Shown piece after piece: positions 54,136 to 63,804 of a stretch of 64,000 bases of DNA. Source of the stretch: Acidobacteriota bacterium (lineage in GTDB: Bacteria > Acidobacteriota > Terriglobia > 20CM-2-55-15); the NCBI GenBank assembly GCA_022821145.1, contig JAJEEE010000033.1, positions 62,001 through 126,000 of the forward strand. The letters are read 5' to 3'. The first letter of the stretch is position 1; the number at the start of each line of letters is the position of its first letter. A model generated the notes under the pieces. It did not search any database. It worked only from the letters and a program-made list of their open reading frames with translations, and was not told where the DNA came from. The position numbers and the translations under genes were made by a program.

Positions 54136-55334
54136 GCACGCGTCGGACCAACATCCGGTCGGCCGTCCTCGGCGGGGGCGTGTGCCTGGTCCTGATCCTC
54201 GTCATCGCGATCGTTTCGGGCGACCCGGCCAGCGATCTGGCGCTCGAGCGCCCCTCCACGTTCTTCACCGACGCGACCGGAGCGCGGGCGTCGTATCTCG
54301 TGCTCGAACAGGTATCCCCGCGCGTGGAACGGTGGCGGCGTCCGCTTTCCGACCTGGCGTTCCTGCCGGAACCCCCGCCGTCGACCATGGTGGTCATGGG
54401 GCCCGTTCGCGGGTTGAGCAACGCGGAAGCGGACGCGCTCGACCGATGGATCACGTCGGGCGGCCAGCTCATCCTGGCATCGGACGCGCCGTGGCCGGTG
54501 GGTCCGCTTCGCGGCATGGACGATGGAGACGGAGACGTTGAGCGGGGCGGCGGCCGTGACGACGACGACGGCGTTCCCGACGTCATCGAACGCATTGTCG
54601 ACCGTCCGGACTACCACGCGCGTCACGGGATCGAGGTGGACGTGGACGTCGACGTCGGGGACGCGGTGGCGCGCGCCCGGATCGTTCCGGTGGGCGCCGG
54701 CCGGATCGTTCACGTTCCCAACCCGCACGCGTTCTCGAACGCCGCCCTCCGAGACACGGACAACGCGGTCTGGCTCGTGGGGCAGTGCAGCGGTTGGGGC
54801 GGCGCCGTACGATTCGACGAGTACCACCATGGGTTCGGGCAACGGCAAGACATGCGGGCGATCGCGGCCGCCTTCCTCATGACGCCCTGGGGCTTCGCGT
54901 GCCTGCAGCTCGCGCTGGCCGGCGCGGTGTATATCCTGGGCGCCCGCAGACGCTTCGGTCGTCCGATCGATCCGATGCCGCCGGAACGGACCAGCGCGCT
55001 GGAAACCGTCGACGCGCTCGGGGCGTTGTTCGAGGCTGCCCAAGCCCGGCGGTTCTCGGCACGCGCCATGCATCAATACGTGAGCGCCCGGTTGTCGGCG
55101 ACGCTGTCCCGGCCCATCGACCTGATGTCCCCGGACGAACGACGGCGCGCGGCCGAACGGCTCGGCGTGAGCGATACGGACCTGGAGACCTACGCCGGAA
55201 ACGTTCAGGGCCTGATCGCGGGGGCCGATACCTCGGACGAGAAACTCGTCGAGACCGCCGCGCAGGCCTCCCACTTACGGAGCTGGAGTCATGGAAAGCA
55301 CGGAAGCGGCGGAGACTCGTTCGCCGCTCGATAG
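54132..55334 (+). CDS. DUF4350 domain membrane protein
   Basis: The 400-residue protein starts at TTG 54132 (TTGA overlap), giving an N-terminal helix (about 10-30). A periplasmic DUF4350 part follows (RPSTFFTDATGARASYLVLE, DRWITSGGQLILAS), including an acidic Asp-rich stretch (about 130-180). A second helix (about 255-280) and a cytoplasmic tail (about 280-400) complete it. Its last 44 bases overlap the start of moxR in another frame, which is long for this genome; the terminal WSHGKHGSGGDSFAAR is thus read from moxR sequence. Confidence 0.83.
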   Translation: MSTRRTNIRSAVLGGGVCLVLILVIAIVSGDPASDLALERPSTFFTDATGARASYLVLEQVSPRVERWRRPLSDLAFLPEPPPSTMVVMGPVRGLSNAEADALDRWITSGGQLILASDAPWPVGPLRGMDDGDGDVERGGGRDDDDGVPDVIERIVDRPDYHARHGIEVDVDVDVGDAVARARIVPVGAGRIVHVPNPHAFSNAALRDTDNAVWLVGQCSGWGGAVRFDEYHHGFGQRQDMRAIAAAFLMTPWGFACLQLALAGAVYILGARRRFGRPIDPMPPERTSALETVDALGALFEAAQARRFSARAMHQYVSARLSATLSRPIDLMSPDERRRAAERLGVSDTDLETYAGNVQGLIAGADTSDEKLVETAAQASHLRSWSHGKHGSGGDSFAAR

Positions 55335-56256
55335 TCTTCGCGCGGAGCTGGCGCGCGTCGTCGAGGGCCAGGAAGCCGTGATCGAGAGCCTGGTGGTGGC
55401 GCTCGTGGCCGGTGGGCACGTCCTGATCGAAGGCGTGCCGGGCGTGGCCAAGACGCTGATCGCCCGGAGCCTGGCCGCAGCCCTCGGAGGACGATTCTCG
55501 CGCATCCAGTTCACGCCGGACCTGATGCCCGCCGACATCACGGGCGTCAACGTCTTCGAGCCCAAGACGGCCGAGTTCCGGTTCCGCCCCGGTCCCCTGT
55601 TCGCCGATATCGTGCTGGCGGACGAGATCAACCGCGCGCCCGCCAAGACGCAGTCGGCGCTGCTGGAGGCCATGCAGGAGAGCCAGGTCAGCATCGACGG
55701 GGTCACGCACCCGCTTTCGGAGATCCTGACCGTCCTGGCCACGCAGAATCCCATCGAGCACGAGGGTACGTACCCGCTGCCCGAGGCGCAACTGGACCGG
55801 TTCATGATGAAGATCCTCGTCGACTATCCCGACGAGGAGGCCGAGCGCGCGATGCTCCGACGGATGCATCGGTTGGGCGCGAACGTCGTGCATCCCGAGA
55901 AGGTCGTCGAGACCGTCCTGGACACGCAGCGTTTGCTCGCGCTCCGCGCGCGGTCCCACGCCATCGAAGTGGACGACGCCGTGATCGGCTATGTCGTCGA
56001 CATCGTCCGCGGTTCCCGGAACCTGCCGAGCCTCGCTCTCGGCGCCAGTTCCCGAGCGGGCGTGATGCTGATGCGCGCGGCCAAGGCCCGCGCGGTGCTT
56101 CGGGACAAGACATACGTGACGCCCGATGACGTCCGCGATCTGGCCCCGTCGGTGCTCCGCCACCGCGTCCAGCTCACGCCCGAGGCTGAGATCGAGGGTC
56201 TGACGCCCGACCTCTGCCTGGAGTCGCTGCTGAAGCAGGCGACGGTGCCGCGCTGA
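55291..56256 (+). CDS. MoxR-family AAA+ ATPase
   Basis: The 321-residue ATPase has the MoxR features LRAELARVVEGQEAVIESLVVALVAGGHVLIEGVPGVAKT (Walker A), FSRIQFTPDLMPADITG, VLADEINRAPAKTQSALLEAMQE (Walker B) and TQNPIEHEGTYPLPEAQLDRF (sensor region). MoxR ATPases act as chaperones that help insert or activate metal-containing or VWA-domain partners; the next gene (DUF58) is the usual partner. ATG 55291 follows GGAG. All motifs are intact. Confidence 0.93.
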   Translation: MESTEAAETRSPLDSLRAELARVVEGQEAVIESLVVALVAGGHVLIEGVPGVAKTLIARSLAAALGGRFSRIQFTPDLMPADITGVNVFEPKTAEFRFRPGPLFADIVLADEINRAPAKTQSALLEAMQESQVSIDGVTHPLSEILTVLATQNPIEHEGTYPLPEAQLDRFMMKILVDYPDEEAERAMLRRMHRLGANVVHPEKVVETVLDTQRLLALRARSHAIEVDDAVIGYVVDIVRGSRNLPSLALGASSRAGVMLMRAAKARAVLRDKTYVTPDDVRDLAPSVLRHRVQLTPEAEIEGLTPDLCLESLLKQATVPR

Positions 56257-57563
56257 TGGTTCCCACCCGCCGGCTGGTGATGCTGATAGCCCTCGGCGCT
56301 CCGGTGTGGCTTGTGGCATTGGCGATCCCGGCGGGCTGGATCGCCGGGGCCGGCTATCTTGCGGCCCTGGCGCTGTGCTCGGTCCTGGAGTATCGCTCCC
56401 TGCCGGGACCGGACGACTTCGGCGTCGAACGCCGCTTCGGACGCCTGTCGATCGGCGCGCCCGGTCCGGTGCGCCTGTTGCTGACGAATCGCACCGGCCG
56501 GGCGCTCGAGGTGCGGCCACGCGAGGAGCTGCCGCCCGAATTGGAGCAGACGACGCCCCGGGTTTCGGTGATTGCGCGGCCGCGCGCCGTCTCGGAGTGC
56601 TCGTATCAGGTGCGCCCGCGCCGGCGCGGGCGCTTCGAACTGGCCGACCTGGTCGTCCGCGTGGGGCGGCCGCGCGCGCTCGTCAACAAGCAGTTGCGCC
56701 TTCCCGCCCCGGCGACGCTGCGCGTCTATCCGCGCTTCGCGACGGCCGACGAGTACCGTCTGCTGGCGCGCATCGACCAGAGGGACGAGGACGCCCGCCG
56801 CAGACGCCAGGTTCGCGGGCAGGGGACCGAGTTCGAGAGCCTGGCCCGCTACGCCCGGGGAGACGATCCTCGCAGGATGGACTGGAAGGCCAGCGCGAAG
56901 CGCGGCTACCTTGTGACCCGGAACCTCCAGACCGAGCGCGGCCAGCAGGTTTCGCTGATGATCGACTGCGGGCGCCTGATGGCGGAACGGATCGGTGACT
57001 TTTCGCGCCTGGAGCATGCCCTGAACGCGGCGGTCATGTTGAGCCACGTCGCTCAGAAGCGCGGCGACACCGTGGCTGTCGCCACGTTTTCCGACCGGAT
57101 CGAATCGTTCACGCCGGCGCTGAAGGGCGCCACCCTCGTCCGCGCCGTGATGGACTCGCTTCTGACGGTCCAGGTCCGGCAGGTGGAGTCGGACTACTGG
57201 CAGGTGGTCGGAGAAGCGATGGACAAGCTGAAACGCCGCAGCCTCCTGATCATGGTCACCGACGTTCTCGACGCGGACGCCGGCACCGGATTGATACACA
57301 ACATGGCCCGCGCGGCGGGGCGTCACCTGGTCCTGTGCGTCGTGTTCACCGAAGCGCGCGTCGAGCACAAAGCGGACTCGACGCCGGGGAACCGGCGCGA
57401 CGCCTACCTGAAGGCGGCCGCGTCGCATCTGTGGCTCCAGCGTCACCTGGCTCTGGAAAAAATGCGGAACCGGGGGATCCTGGTTCTGGAGACTCCGCCG
57501 GAAGCGCTGTCGATCGAGTTGATCCGCCGTTATCTGGAAATCCGCAAGGCCGATCTGCAGTAA
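56256..57563 (+). CDS. DUF58 (VWA-like) membrane protein
   Basis: The 435-residue protein has two N-terminal helices (about 10-50). The DUF58 domain contains GTEFESLARYARGDDPRRMDWKASAKRG and VSLMIDCGRLMAERIGDF, a VWA-like fold in which the MIDAS serines are altered (DCGRLM). VATFSDRIESF and LIMVTDVLDADAGTG complete it. It is the expected partner of MoxR. Its stop overlaps the next ATG by one base (TAATG). Confidence 0.88.
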   Translation: MVPTRRLVMLIALGAPVWLVALAIPAGWIAGAGYLAALALCSVLEYRSLPGPDDFGVERRFGRLSIGAPGPVRLLLTNRTGRALEVRPREELPPELEQTTPRVSVIARPRAVSECSYQVRPRRRGRFELADLVVRVGRPRALVNKQLRLPAPATLRVYPRFATADEYRLLARIDQRDEDARRRRQVRGQGTEFESLARYARGDDPRRMDWKASAKRGYLVTRNLQTERGQQVSLMIDCGRLMAERIGDFSRLEHALNAAVMLSHVAQKRGDTVAVATFSDRIESFTPALKGATLVRAVMDSLLTVQVRQVESDYWQVVGEAMDKLKRRSLLIMVTDVLDADAGTGLIHNMARAAGRHLVLCVVFTEARVEHKADSTPGNRRDAYLKAAASHLWLQRHLALEKMRNRGILVLETPPEALSIELIRRYLEIRKADLQ

Positions 57564-59386
57564 TGGACCCGCACGTCTCCATCGTCACGCCGGACCGGAT
57601 CGAACTGGACTTCGAGGTCGCCGGCCTGGGTTCCCGCGCGTTGGCGCTGTTGATCGACGTGGCCCTGATCGTGGCCGGGTTTTTCGTTCTGTTTCTTGCT
57701 GCAAGCATGGGTGGGTTCGCGGCCGTCGCCGTGGGCGGCGCGGTGGGGTCCCTGGGGACGGCCTTGCTGGTATTGGTCCTGTTCCTTGCGCAATGGGGCT
57801 ATTTCGTCCTCTTCGAGGCGCTCGGCGGCGGACAGACGCCGGGCAAGAGGACCGCGGGAATTCGCGTCGTTCGCGACGACGGTTTCCCGATCGGATGGAG
57901 GGAGGCGGTGCTCCGCAACCTGGTCCGAGCCGCTGACAACATGCCGTTCCCGTCGTTCCTGGTGGGCGCCCTGTCGATCGGCCTCTCCCGGCGGGGCCAA
58001 CGGCTCGGCGACCTGCTTGCGGGCACGATGGTCGTCCGCGAGGACTTCGAATTCGGGACGGCCGGGCATGGCGCCGGTTGGGAGGCGGCCTGGGTGGCGC
58101 GGGCGGGCACGGGCGGCACCCGGCGAGGTCTGACGCTGGCCGACATGCGCGTCGAGGCGCGCCAGATCCAGGTCATCGACCGCTTTCTTGCCCGGCGCCG
58201 TCTGCTGCCCATCGACCAGCGCCGCGCGTTCGCATGGAGAATCGCCGAACCCTTCCTCGGCGCGAGCGGGGAGGACCCGGCGGTGCTGAGCGGGCGCGCC
58301 GACCGCTTCGAGGTTTGCGAACGGATCCTCGAAGAGATCATGACCCGCGCGAGGGCCGGCCTTTCCCAGGCCGCCGTCCCGGAGGGTTCGCCGGCGGCGG
58401 AGGCCAAACGGCAGGAATGGAACCGGTTCGCGGAACTCGTCACGGCGCTCCGCCGGCGGGGACGGTCCGGGCTCCGTTATCTGGGACCGGATCCGTTGGC
58501 CGAGATCCTCCGCGGCTACCGCAGCTTGACGTGCGATCTGGGGCGCGCCCGGACGATCGCGCGGAACTCGGTGATGGTCGAGCGCTTGAACCAGATGGCG
58601 GTCCAGGCGCACAACGTCCTGTACGGCCGCTCCAGGATACGGCGCGGCGCGTCCGCGGGTCCGCACTGGGCCCTCCGATTTCCCCTCGCCGTCCGGCGTC
58701 ACTTGACCGCAGTGGGGCTCTCGGCCGCACTGTTCTTCGGACCGGCGGCGATCGCCTACCTTGCGGTGCAGCTTCAGCCGGAGGTGGGATACGATCTCGT
58801 CGGGCCGGGCTTCCTGGACTTCGATCCGGCGCGCGAGGATTCGCTGCACGACATTCCCGGCATCGCGCGGCCGCTTGCAGCTTCGGGCATCATCGGCAAC
58901 AACCTTCAAGTCACGTTCCTGGTTTTCGGGCTCGGAATGACGGCGGGCATCGGCACGTCGTTCGTGCTCGTCATGAACGGGATCCATCTGGGCGCGGTCG
59001 CCGGCTGGATGACCGCGCGGGGCGAGGCCCGGGCGTTGTGGGGCTGGATCATGCCACACGGCGGGACCGAGTTGCTCGCGATCGTGCTGGCCGGCGCCGC
59101 GGGTTTCGCCCTGGCCCGCGCCATCGTCGCCCCGGGCGAGGTTTCGCGCGCCGCGGCGTTGCGGCGCGTGGCCGTGAACGCCCTGATCATCGAGCTCGGC
59201 GTGATGGCCATGCTCGTGGTCGCCGGCCTGATCGAGGGATTCGTTTCGCCGAGCAGCATCGGCTATACCGGGCGTATCTTCGTACTGGTGGGGACGGTGA
59301 CGATCTGGTTCCTGTACCTCGGACTGGGCGGCCTGGGATCCGGACGGACCGCCGGCGCGCGGGCGGACGGCGTCGAACCGACATAG
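57563..59386 (+). CDS. Fusion: RDD domain + SpoIIM-like (DUF95) domain
   Basis: The 607-residue protein joins an N-terminal RDD membrane domain (about 15-165; AGLGSRALALLIDVALIV, QTPGKRTAGIRVV, RRGQRLGDLLAGTMVV) to a stage II sporulation protein M-like domain (about 200-600). The second part has many helices, including GMTAGIGTSFVLVMNGIHLGAV and the HGGTELLAIVLAGAAGF segment. In other genomes these usually are two neighbouring genes. There is no sign of sporulation genes here; the SpoIIM-MoxR-DUF58 group also occurs in non-sporulators. It may be a transport or peptidoglycan-linked membrane complex. Confidence 0.85.
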   Translation: MDPHVSIVTPDRIELDFEVAGLGSRALALLIDVALIVAGFFVLFLAASMGGFAAVAVGGAVGSLGTALLVLVLFLAQWGYFVLFEALGGGQTPGKRTAGIRVVRDDGFPIGWREAVLRNLVRAADNMPFPSFLVGALSIGLSRRGQRLGDLLAGTMVVREDFEFGTAGHGAGWEAAWVARAGTGGTRRGLTLADMRVEARQIQVIDRFLARRRLLPIDQRRAFAWRIAEPFLGASGEDPAVLSGRADRFEVCERILEEIMTRARAGLSQAAVPEGSPAAEAKRQEWNRFAELVTALRRRGRSGLRYLGPDPLAEILRGYRSLTCDLGRARTIARNSVMVERLNQMAVQAHNVLYGRSRIRRGASAGPHWALRFPLAVRRHLTAVGLSAALFFGPAAIAYLAVQLQPEVGYDLVGPGFLDFDPAREDSLHDIPGIARPLAASGIIGNNLQVTFLVFGLGMTAGIGTSFVLVMNGIHLGAVAGWMTARGEARALWGWIMPHGGTELLAIVLAGAAGFALARAIVAPGEVSRAAALRRVAVNALIIELGVMAMLVVAGLIEGFVSPSSIGYTGRIFVLVGTVTIWFLYLGLGGLGSGRTAGARADGVEPT

Positions 59387-59404
59387 TCGAACGAGGTCGC
59401 GACC

Positions 59405-60127
59405 ATGACGACGGTTTCGATGCCGATGGGCGCCGCCGGAAAGCGGCGCGTCTACGTCGGCGTCGGGTTGCTCTTCACGCTGATGGCGCTGGTCGGTTTC
59501 TGGCCCACGTATTTCGGTCCGCTCGTCCAGGGGACGGTCGATCGGCCGCCGCTGATCCACGTCCATGCGGTCGTCTACATGGGATGGCTCGCGCTGTTCA
59601 TGGCGCAAGCGGCGTTGGCGGCCCGCGGACGGATCCGCCTGCACCGGAGGCTGGGGCGGATCGGCATCGCCTACGGGATCGTGGTGATCGCCGTCGGCGT
59701 GCTGACGGCCTTCGGCCAGTTCTCCCGCTTCATCGAAGCGGGCCAGGTCGAAGTCGCGCAGCGCCGCCTGCTGGGGCCCCTGACCGACATGGTGGCGTTC
59801 CCGGTCTTCTTCGCGCTCGCGGTGGCGTATCGCCGCCGGCCGGAACTCCACAAGCGCTTCATGCTCGTGGCGACGACGACGCTCCTGATCGCCGCCGTCA
59901 GCCGGATGTCGTTCCTGGTCGCGCCCGCGCCCCTGTGGGTCTTCCTGCCCATATGGTTCGCTCCGATCCTGCTGGCGATGGGGTACGACGTCGCGACCAA
60001 GCGGCTGATCCACCCCGCGTACGTCATCGGGTTGTGCGGGCTGTTCGTCCTGCGGTTGCGCGGAAATCTGGTGGAGACGGACGCGTGGTTGGGATTCTCG
60101 GCGTGGTTGGCCACGTTCTTCGACTGA
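59405..60127 (+). CDS. DUF2306-like integral membrane protein
   Basis: The 240-residue protein has about seven helices. Conserved His lie in PPLIHVHAVVYMGWLALF and RIRLHRRLGRIG, and RRRPELHKRFMLVATT adds another; such paired His could bind heme, as in DUF2306/b561-like proteins, but this is inference. It lies 18 bases after the RDD-SpoIIM gene and may be read from the same message. Confidence 0.7.
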   Translation: MTTVSMPMGAAGKRRVYVGVGLLFTLMALVGFWPTYFGPLVQGTVDRPPLIHVHAVVYMGWLALFMAQAALAARGRIRLHRRLGRIGIAYGIVVIAVGVLTAFGQFSRFIEAGQVEVAQRRLLGPLTDMVAFPVFFALAVAYRRRPELHKRFMLVATTTLLIAAVSRMSFLVAPAPLWVFLPIWFAPILLAMGYDVATKRLIHPAYVIGLCGLFVLRLRGNLVETDAWLGFSAWLATFFD

Positions 60128-60177
60128 GATTCGGAATCGGTCCGATCTCGTACAATGCCGGTGGCAGGAGACTTGCG

Positions 60178-60441
60178 ATGGACACCGATGACGCCCTGGA
60201 AGTCGTGTTCGCGACGAACGATCCCGCGGAGATCGCGATCGTCAAGTCGCTTCTGGAGAGCTCCGAGATCCCGTTCCTGACGCGCGGCGACGGCGACTAT
60301 GACGCGTTCCGCGGCGCGCTTCGCGGAACGTTCTACAGCCCGCGCGGCCGGCCGGTGGAATTCCTGGTCCCGGCCGACATGGCCGATGACGTCCGCAGGC
60401 TTCTGGACGAACCCGGCGAGGCGGCGGATTCCGCGGAATAG
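60178..60441 (+). CDS. DUF2007 domain protein
   Basis: The 87-residue protein has LEVVFATNDPAEIAIVKSLLESSEIPFLTRG and VEFLVPADMADDVRRLLDE, the alpha/beta pattern of DUF2007, a small PII-like domain of unknown ligand. ATG 60178 is preceded by GGCAGGAG, and TACAAT (60151-60156) is a possible -10 box. It faces the minus-strand ABC permease. Confidence 0.8.
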   Translation: MDTDDALEVVFATNDPAEIAIVKSLLESSEIPFLTRGDGDYDAFRGALRGTFYSPRGRPVEFLVPADMADDVRRLLDEPGEAADSAE

Positions 60442-60505
60442 GGGGCGCCGCCGCACCGGTGATCCGCCCGCAGCGCGGTCGAAGCGATGCGCGTCGACCG
60501 GCCGT

Positions 60506-62185
60506 CTACTCCACTTCCGTGTACAACATGATCGATCCGGCCGCGGCCGTCTGGAGGTGCAGAACGATCCGGGATTCGAGGCCCCGGAGCGCGGATCGCG
60601 TCAGGGCGTAGGCTCCGAGGGCGACGATCAGGGTCACGGCGATGACGGCGGCGACGGACATGAAGAGAACGTACTGGATCCCGACAGCTATGGCGATGGC
60701 GAACAGGAACAGCAACACGATCCCGACGGCCGCCACTTTGCGTTGCGGCTCCGGTTGTCTTCCGAACGGGAGACCGTTGACCCGTCCGAGCCAGATCGCC
60801 AGGTACAGCGACGCCGCCGCGGTCGAGTACGCGGTGAACACGACAGCCTCCCAGAGGTTCCACGACCACGCGAGCACCAGGAAGATCAACGCGTTCGGCA
60901 CAACGACCAGAAGGAGCCAGAGCGCGGCATGGACGCCATGCGCGAACGGACCGAGGGACGAGCCCGGCGCCAGGAAGAACTGCCAGACGCCCTTGTGGTC
61001 ATTGCCGTAGACCAGGAACTGACAGGTTTGAAATATCCCGAGCCCGAGCACGTGAGGCAGAAAATGGGTGGGCGCGAAGTCTCCGGAAAACGGGGAAGAA
61101 CCTCGACCGGCGACCAACACGGCGATGAAGCCGATGACAACGAAAAGACTCTCCGACGCCATGTATCGCCGGAACTGCCAGTCCCGCATCAGCATGGTCC
61201 GAGTGTATTCGTATCCCGCGCGGGCGGCCGGTCCGCCGGCGAGCCCGGACACCCATGCCCCGGTGCGTCGCCGCCTCGGCTTCCGCCGCCGAAGGGCCGG
61301 TCCCTTCCGAGTCAGGACGGAAACGCGAATCAGGTGGTCCCTCGAAAGCGCCCGAAGTCCGAATCCGACCGCGGGGATCGCAACGGCCAGCCCCGCGGCG
61401 CCTGCCGCGGCCGGCCACCCGCCCGGCACGGCGTCCAGCGTGCTCAGCCATGCTTCGGGCGGCTCGATGGACGCCATCCAGGCAGACAGGTCCTCCCACC
61501 ACCTCGAGGCCATGTTCAGGAAGATTGCCAGGCCCATCGGAAGCGCGGCGAACAGCAGCGCGGCCCCCTTGAGGCGGCGCGCGGGAACGAAGCGAACCAG
61601 CCATCCGATCAGAGCGCAACAAGCCAGCGCGGCAAACACGCCGCTGCCCAGGGTGGACACGAAATGCAGAGGCGGGTACGCCGCCGCCGGGAAGCCCGGT
61701 CCGTGCGGCAGGAAGAGACCCACCATTGCTGGCACGATGTTGACGCCGGCTACGACATAGAGAACCAACCGGGTCAGGTGGGTCAGCTTGGCGCCGGCCC
61801 ATGTGGCGCCGTTCACCGGCATGTGGGCGAAGACCGCGGCCTCGACCGGGTTCACCAGGTTCTCCGCGGCCTCGGGAAGCATGACGATCGCGAGCGGAAA
61901 GATCGTGAGCGCGATGAAGAAGGGGAGATAGAACTGGTGCGAGTAGTCGCCAGTGGCGACCCAAAGGAGGCTTGCGACGCTTGAGAACGCGAACAAGAGG
62001 ATCAGCAAGAACCCCATCGAGAAGTCGTGATGGCCGAGCTGAATCCGTTCCTGGCGCTTGCTGAGGGCCTTGTAGAGATCGACGAGCACCCAGTAGCGTT
62101 TCGGCTCGATTCCGAGGCGCTCGAGCAGGCGGGCCGCCGTGGGGCCGCGGAAACGACTCGTACCCGAAGGCGCCGGCGTCTTCAA
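60506..62185 (-). CDS. ABC transporter permease, large
   Basis: The 559-residue protein starts at TTG 62185, overlapping the stop of the ATPase gene (TTGA). It opens with a cytoplasmic part (ARLLERLGIEPKRYWVLVDLYKALSKRQERI) and has ten or more helices. The family recalls the large ABC-2 permeases of unassigned function. The reading frame is open far beyond 62185, but that part runs antisense to the ATPase. Substrate unknown. Confidence 0.75.
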   Translation of the reverse strand: MKTPAPSGTSRFRGPTAARLLERLGIEPKRYWVLVDLYKALSKRQERIQLGHHDFSMGFLLILLFAFSSVASLLWVATGDYSHQFYLPFFIALTIFPLAIVMLPEAAENLVNPVEAAVFAHMPVNGATWAGAKLTHLTRLVLYVVAGVNIVPAMVGLFLPHGPGFPAAAYPPLHFVSTLGSGVFAALACCALIGWLVRFVPARRLKGAALLFAALPMGLAIFLNMASRWWEDLSAWMASIEPPEAWLSTLDAVPGGWPAAAGAAGLAVAIPAVGFGLRALSRDHLIRVSVLTRKGPALRRRKPRRRRTGAWVSGLAGGPAARAGYEYTRTMLMRDWQFRRYMASESLFVVIGFIAVLVAGRGSSPFSGDFAPTHFLPHVLGLGIFQTCQFLVYGNDHKGVWQFFLAPGSSLGPFAHGVHAALWLLLVVVPNALIFLVLAWSWNLWEAVVFTAYSTAAASLYLAIWLGRVNGLPFGRQPEPQRKVAAVGIVLLFLFAIAIAVGIQYVLFMSVAAVIAVTLIVALGAYALTRSALRGLESRIVLHLQTAAAGSIMLYTEVE

Positions 62186-62982
62186 GACCGCAGCCCCTCG
62201 ACGATCTCGGCGACGCCGCTCATGGCGCCCTCCGCATGGGTCAGCGTGCGGAACACGTCCTCCAGGCTGCCGCGCTCGGTGGAGGTCTTCAGGGAGTCGA
62301 GCGATCCGTCCGCGATGAGGCGTCCCTCGTGGATGATGAGGGCGCGGTCGCACACGCGCTCGACCACGTCGAGCACGTGCGAGCTGTAGAGAACCGTCTT
62401 GCCGTCGGCCGCCAGGGCCGCGACCAGGTCCCGCACCATGAGACCGGCGTTGACGTCCAGGCCCGACAGCGGCTCGTCGAGCATCACGACCTCGGGGTTG
62501 TGCAGCAGGGCGGCTGCGAGCAGCACCTTCTGGCGCATCCCCTTGGAATAGGTATCCAGGGCGCGGAGCCGGTCGTCGGCCAGATCGAAGTGCTTCAACA
62601 ACAGGGCGATACGGAACTGCAGGGTCGCCTCCTCCACGTCCTGCAGCCGGCCCGCCAGCTCGAGGAACTCCTGGCCGGTCAGGCTTTCGAAGAGCTCGGC
62701 CGCCTCCGGCACGTACCCGATGCGTTTCTTGGCCTCGACGGCCTGGGAGGGGAGGGAGCAGCCGGCCACGCGGACCCGTCCCGCGTCCAGCGGCAGGATG
62801 CCGGTCAGGACCTTGATGGTCGTGCTCTTGCCGGCGCCGTTCGGCCCGAGCAGGCCGACGACCTCGCCTTGCCGGAGGGCGAACGAAATCCCGTGGAGGA
62901 CCCGCCGGCTGCCGTAGCTGAACGTGAGCCCGTCCACGGAGACGACCGGGTCCGGACTCTCGGATACGATGGAAGACTGCAT
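62182..62982 (-). CDS. ABC transporter ATP-binding protein (ABC-2 type)
   Basis: The 266-residue ATPase has Walker A LLGPNGAGKSTT, Q-loop YVPEAAELFESLTGQEF, signature YSKGMRQKVLLAAALLHN, Walker B VVMLDEPLSGLD and switch His in YSSHVLDVVERV. It is short, as usual for this class. The stop overlaps the TTG start of the permease. It is divergent from the HAD phosphatase gene, with 115 bases between the two starts (62983-63097). Confidence 0.9.
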   Translation of the reverse strand: MQSSIVSESPDPVVSVDGLTFSYGSRRVLHGISFALRQGEVVGLLGPNGAGKSTTIKVLTGILPLDAGRVRVAGCSLPSQAVEAKKRIGYVPEAAELFESLTGQEFLELAGRLQDVEEATLQFRIALLLKHFDLADDRLRALDTYSKGMRQKVLLAAALLHNPEVVMLDEPLSGLDVNAGLMVRDLVAALAADGKTVLYSSHVLDVVERVCDRALIIHEGRLIADGSLDSLKTSTERGSLEDVFRTLTHAEGAMSGVAEIVEGLRS

Positions 62983-63097
62983 GCGACGCCCGCGCCTGTT
63001 GCCGGGTCGAAGCTAGCGCAACGCGGTTGGCAATACAAGCCCGCGGCGACGGGCGCCTACCGGACGGCGCCGGGACCCGAAGAGGAGATGTGAGCCC

Positions 63098-63742
63098 TTG
63101 AAAGCGGTAATCTTCGACTTCGACTATACCCTGGCCGATTCTTCCCGGGGCATCATCGATTGCGTTCGGTACGCGTTCGGTCGCCTGGGCCTGCCGCCGG
63201 CCACGGACGAGAACATTCGCGGAACCATCGGGTTGTCGCTGACCGAGATCTTTCGGCGGTTGGCGGATCCTCGCCATCAAGCCCTCGCGGAGCGATTCGG
63301 CGGCCATTTCAAGTACCGCGCCGATCAGGTGATGGCGGACCGGACGGTGGTGTTCGGATCCGTGTCGCCGGTGGTCGAAGCCCTGAGTTCGCGAGGACTG
63401 GGCCTCGGCATCGTGTCCACGAAGTTCGGCTACCGCATTCGCGCCATTCTCGAACGCGACGGGGTGGCCGAACCGTTCGACGTGATCGTGGGCGGCGAGG
63501 ACGTGGACGCGTACAAGCCGGACCCCGCGGGGTTGCGCCTGGCCCTTCGAAAAATGAATTGCCTGCCGTCGGAGGCGCTTTACGTTGGAGACAGCGTCGT
63601 CGACGCCGAAACCGCGAAACGGGCCGGTGTCCCGTTCGCGGCGGTCCTTTCGGGTGTGACGCCGGAAGCCGCGTTCGACGACTACGAACCCGTCGCGATC
63701 CTCCGTGATCTTGGCGGCCTGCTCACGCTCGACCCGGGTTGA
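63098..63742 (+). CDS. HAD-superfamily phosphatase (phosphoglycolate-phosphatase-like)
   Basis: The 214-residue protein has HAD motif I DFDYTLADSS, a helical cap (about 15-85), motif II IVSTK, motif III Lys in AYKPDPAG, and motif IV VGDSVVDAETAKRAG. It is like phosphoglycolate/beta-phosphoglucomutase-type enzymes; the exact substrate is not shown. It is a single gene with its own start region between two differently oriented units. Confidence 0.86.
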   Translation: MKAVIFDFDYTLADSSRGIIDCVRYAFGRLGLPPATDENIRGTIGLSLTEIFRRLADPRHQALAERFGGHFKYRADQVMADRTVVFGSVSPVVEALSSRGLGLGIVSTKFGYRIRAILERDGVAEPFDVIVGGEDVDAYKPDPAGLRLALRKMNCLPSEALYVGDSVVDAETAKRAGVPFAAVLSGVTPEAAFDDYEPVAILRDLGGLLTLDPG

Positions 63743-63804
63743 CGTTCGACGCCGGGTCGGTATACACAGAACGATTCCATTCCATGAAGGACGAGGAACG
63801 AACG

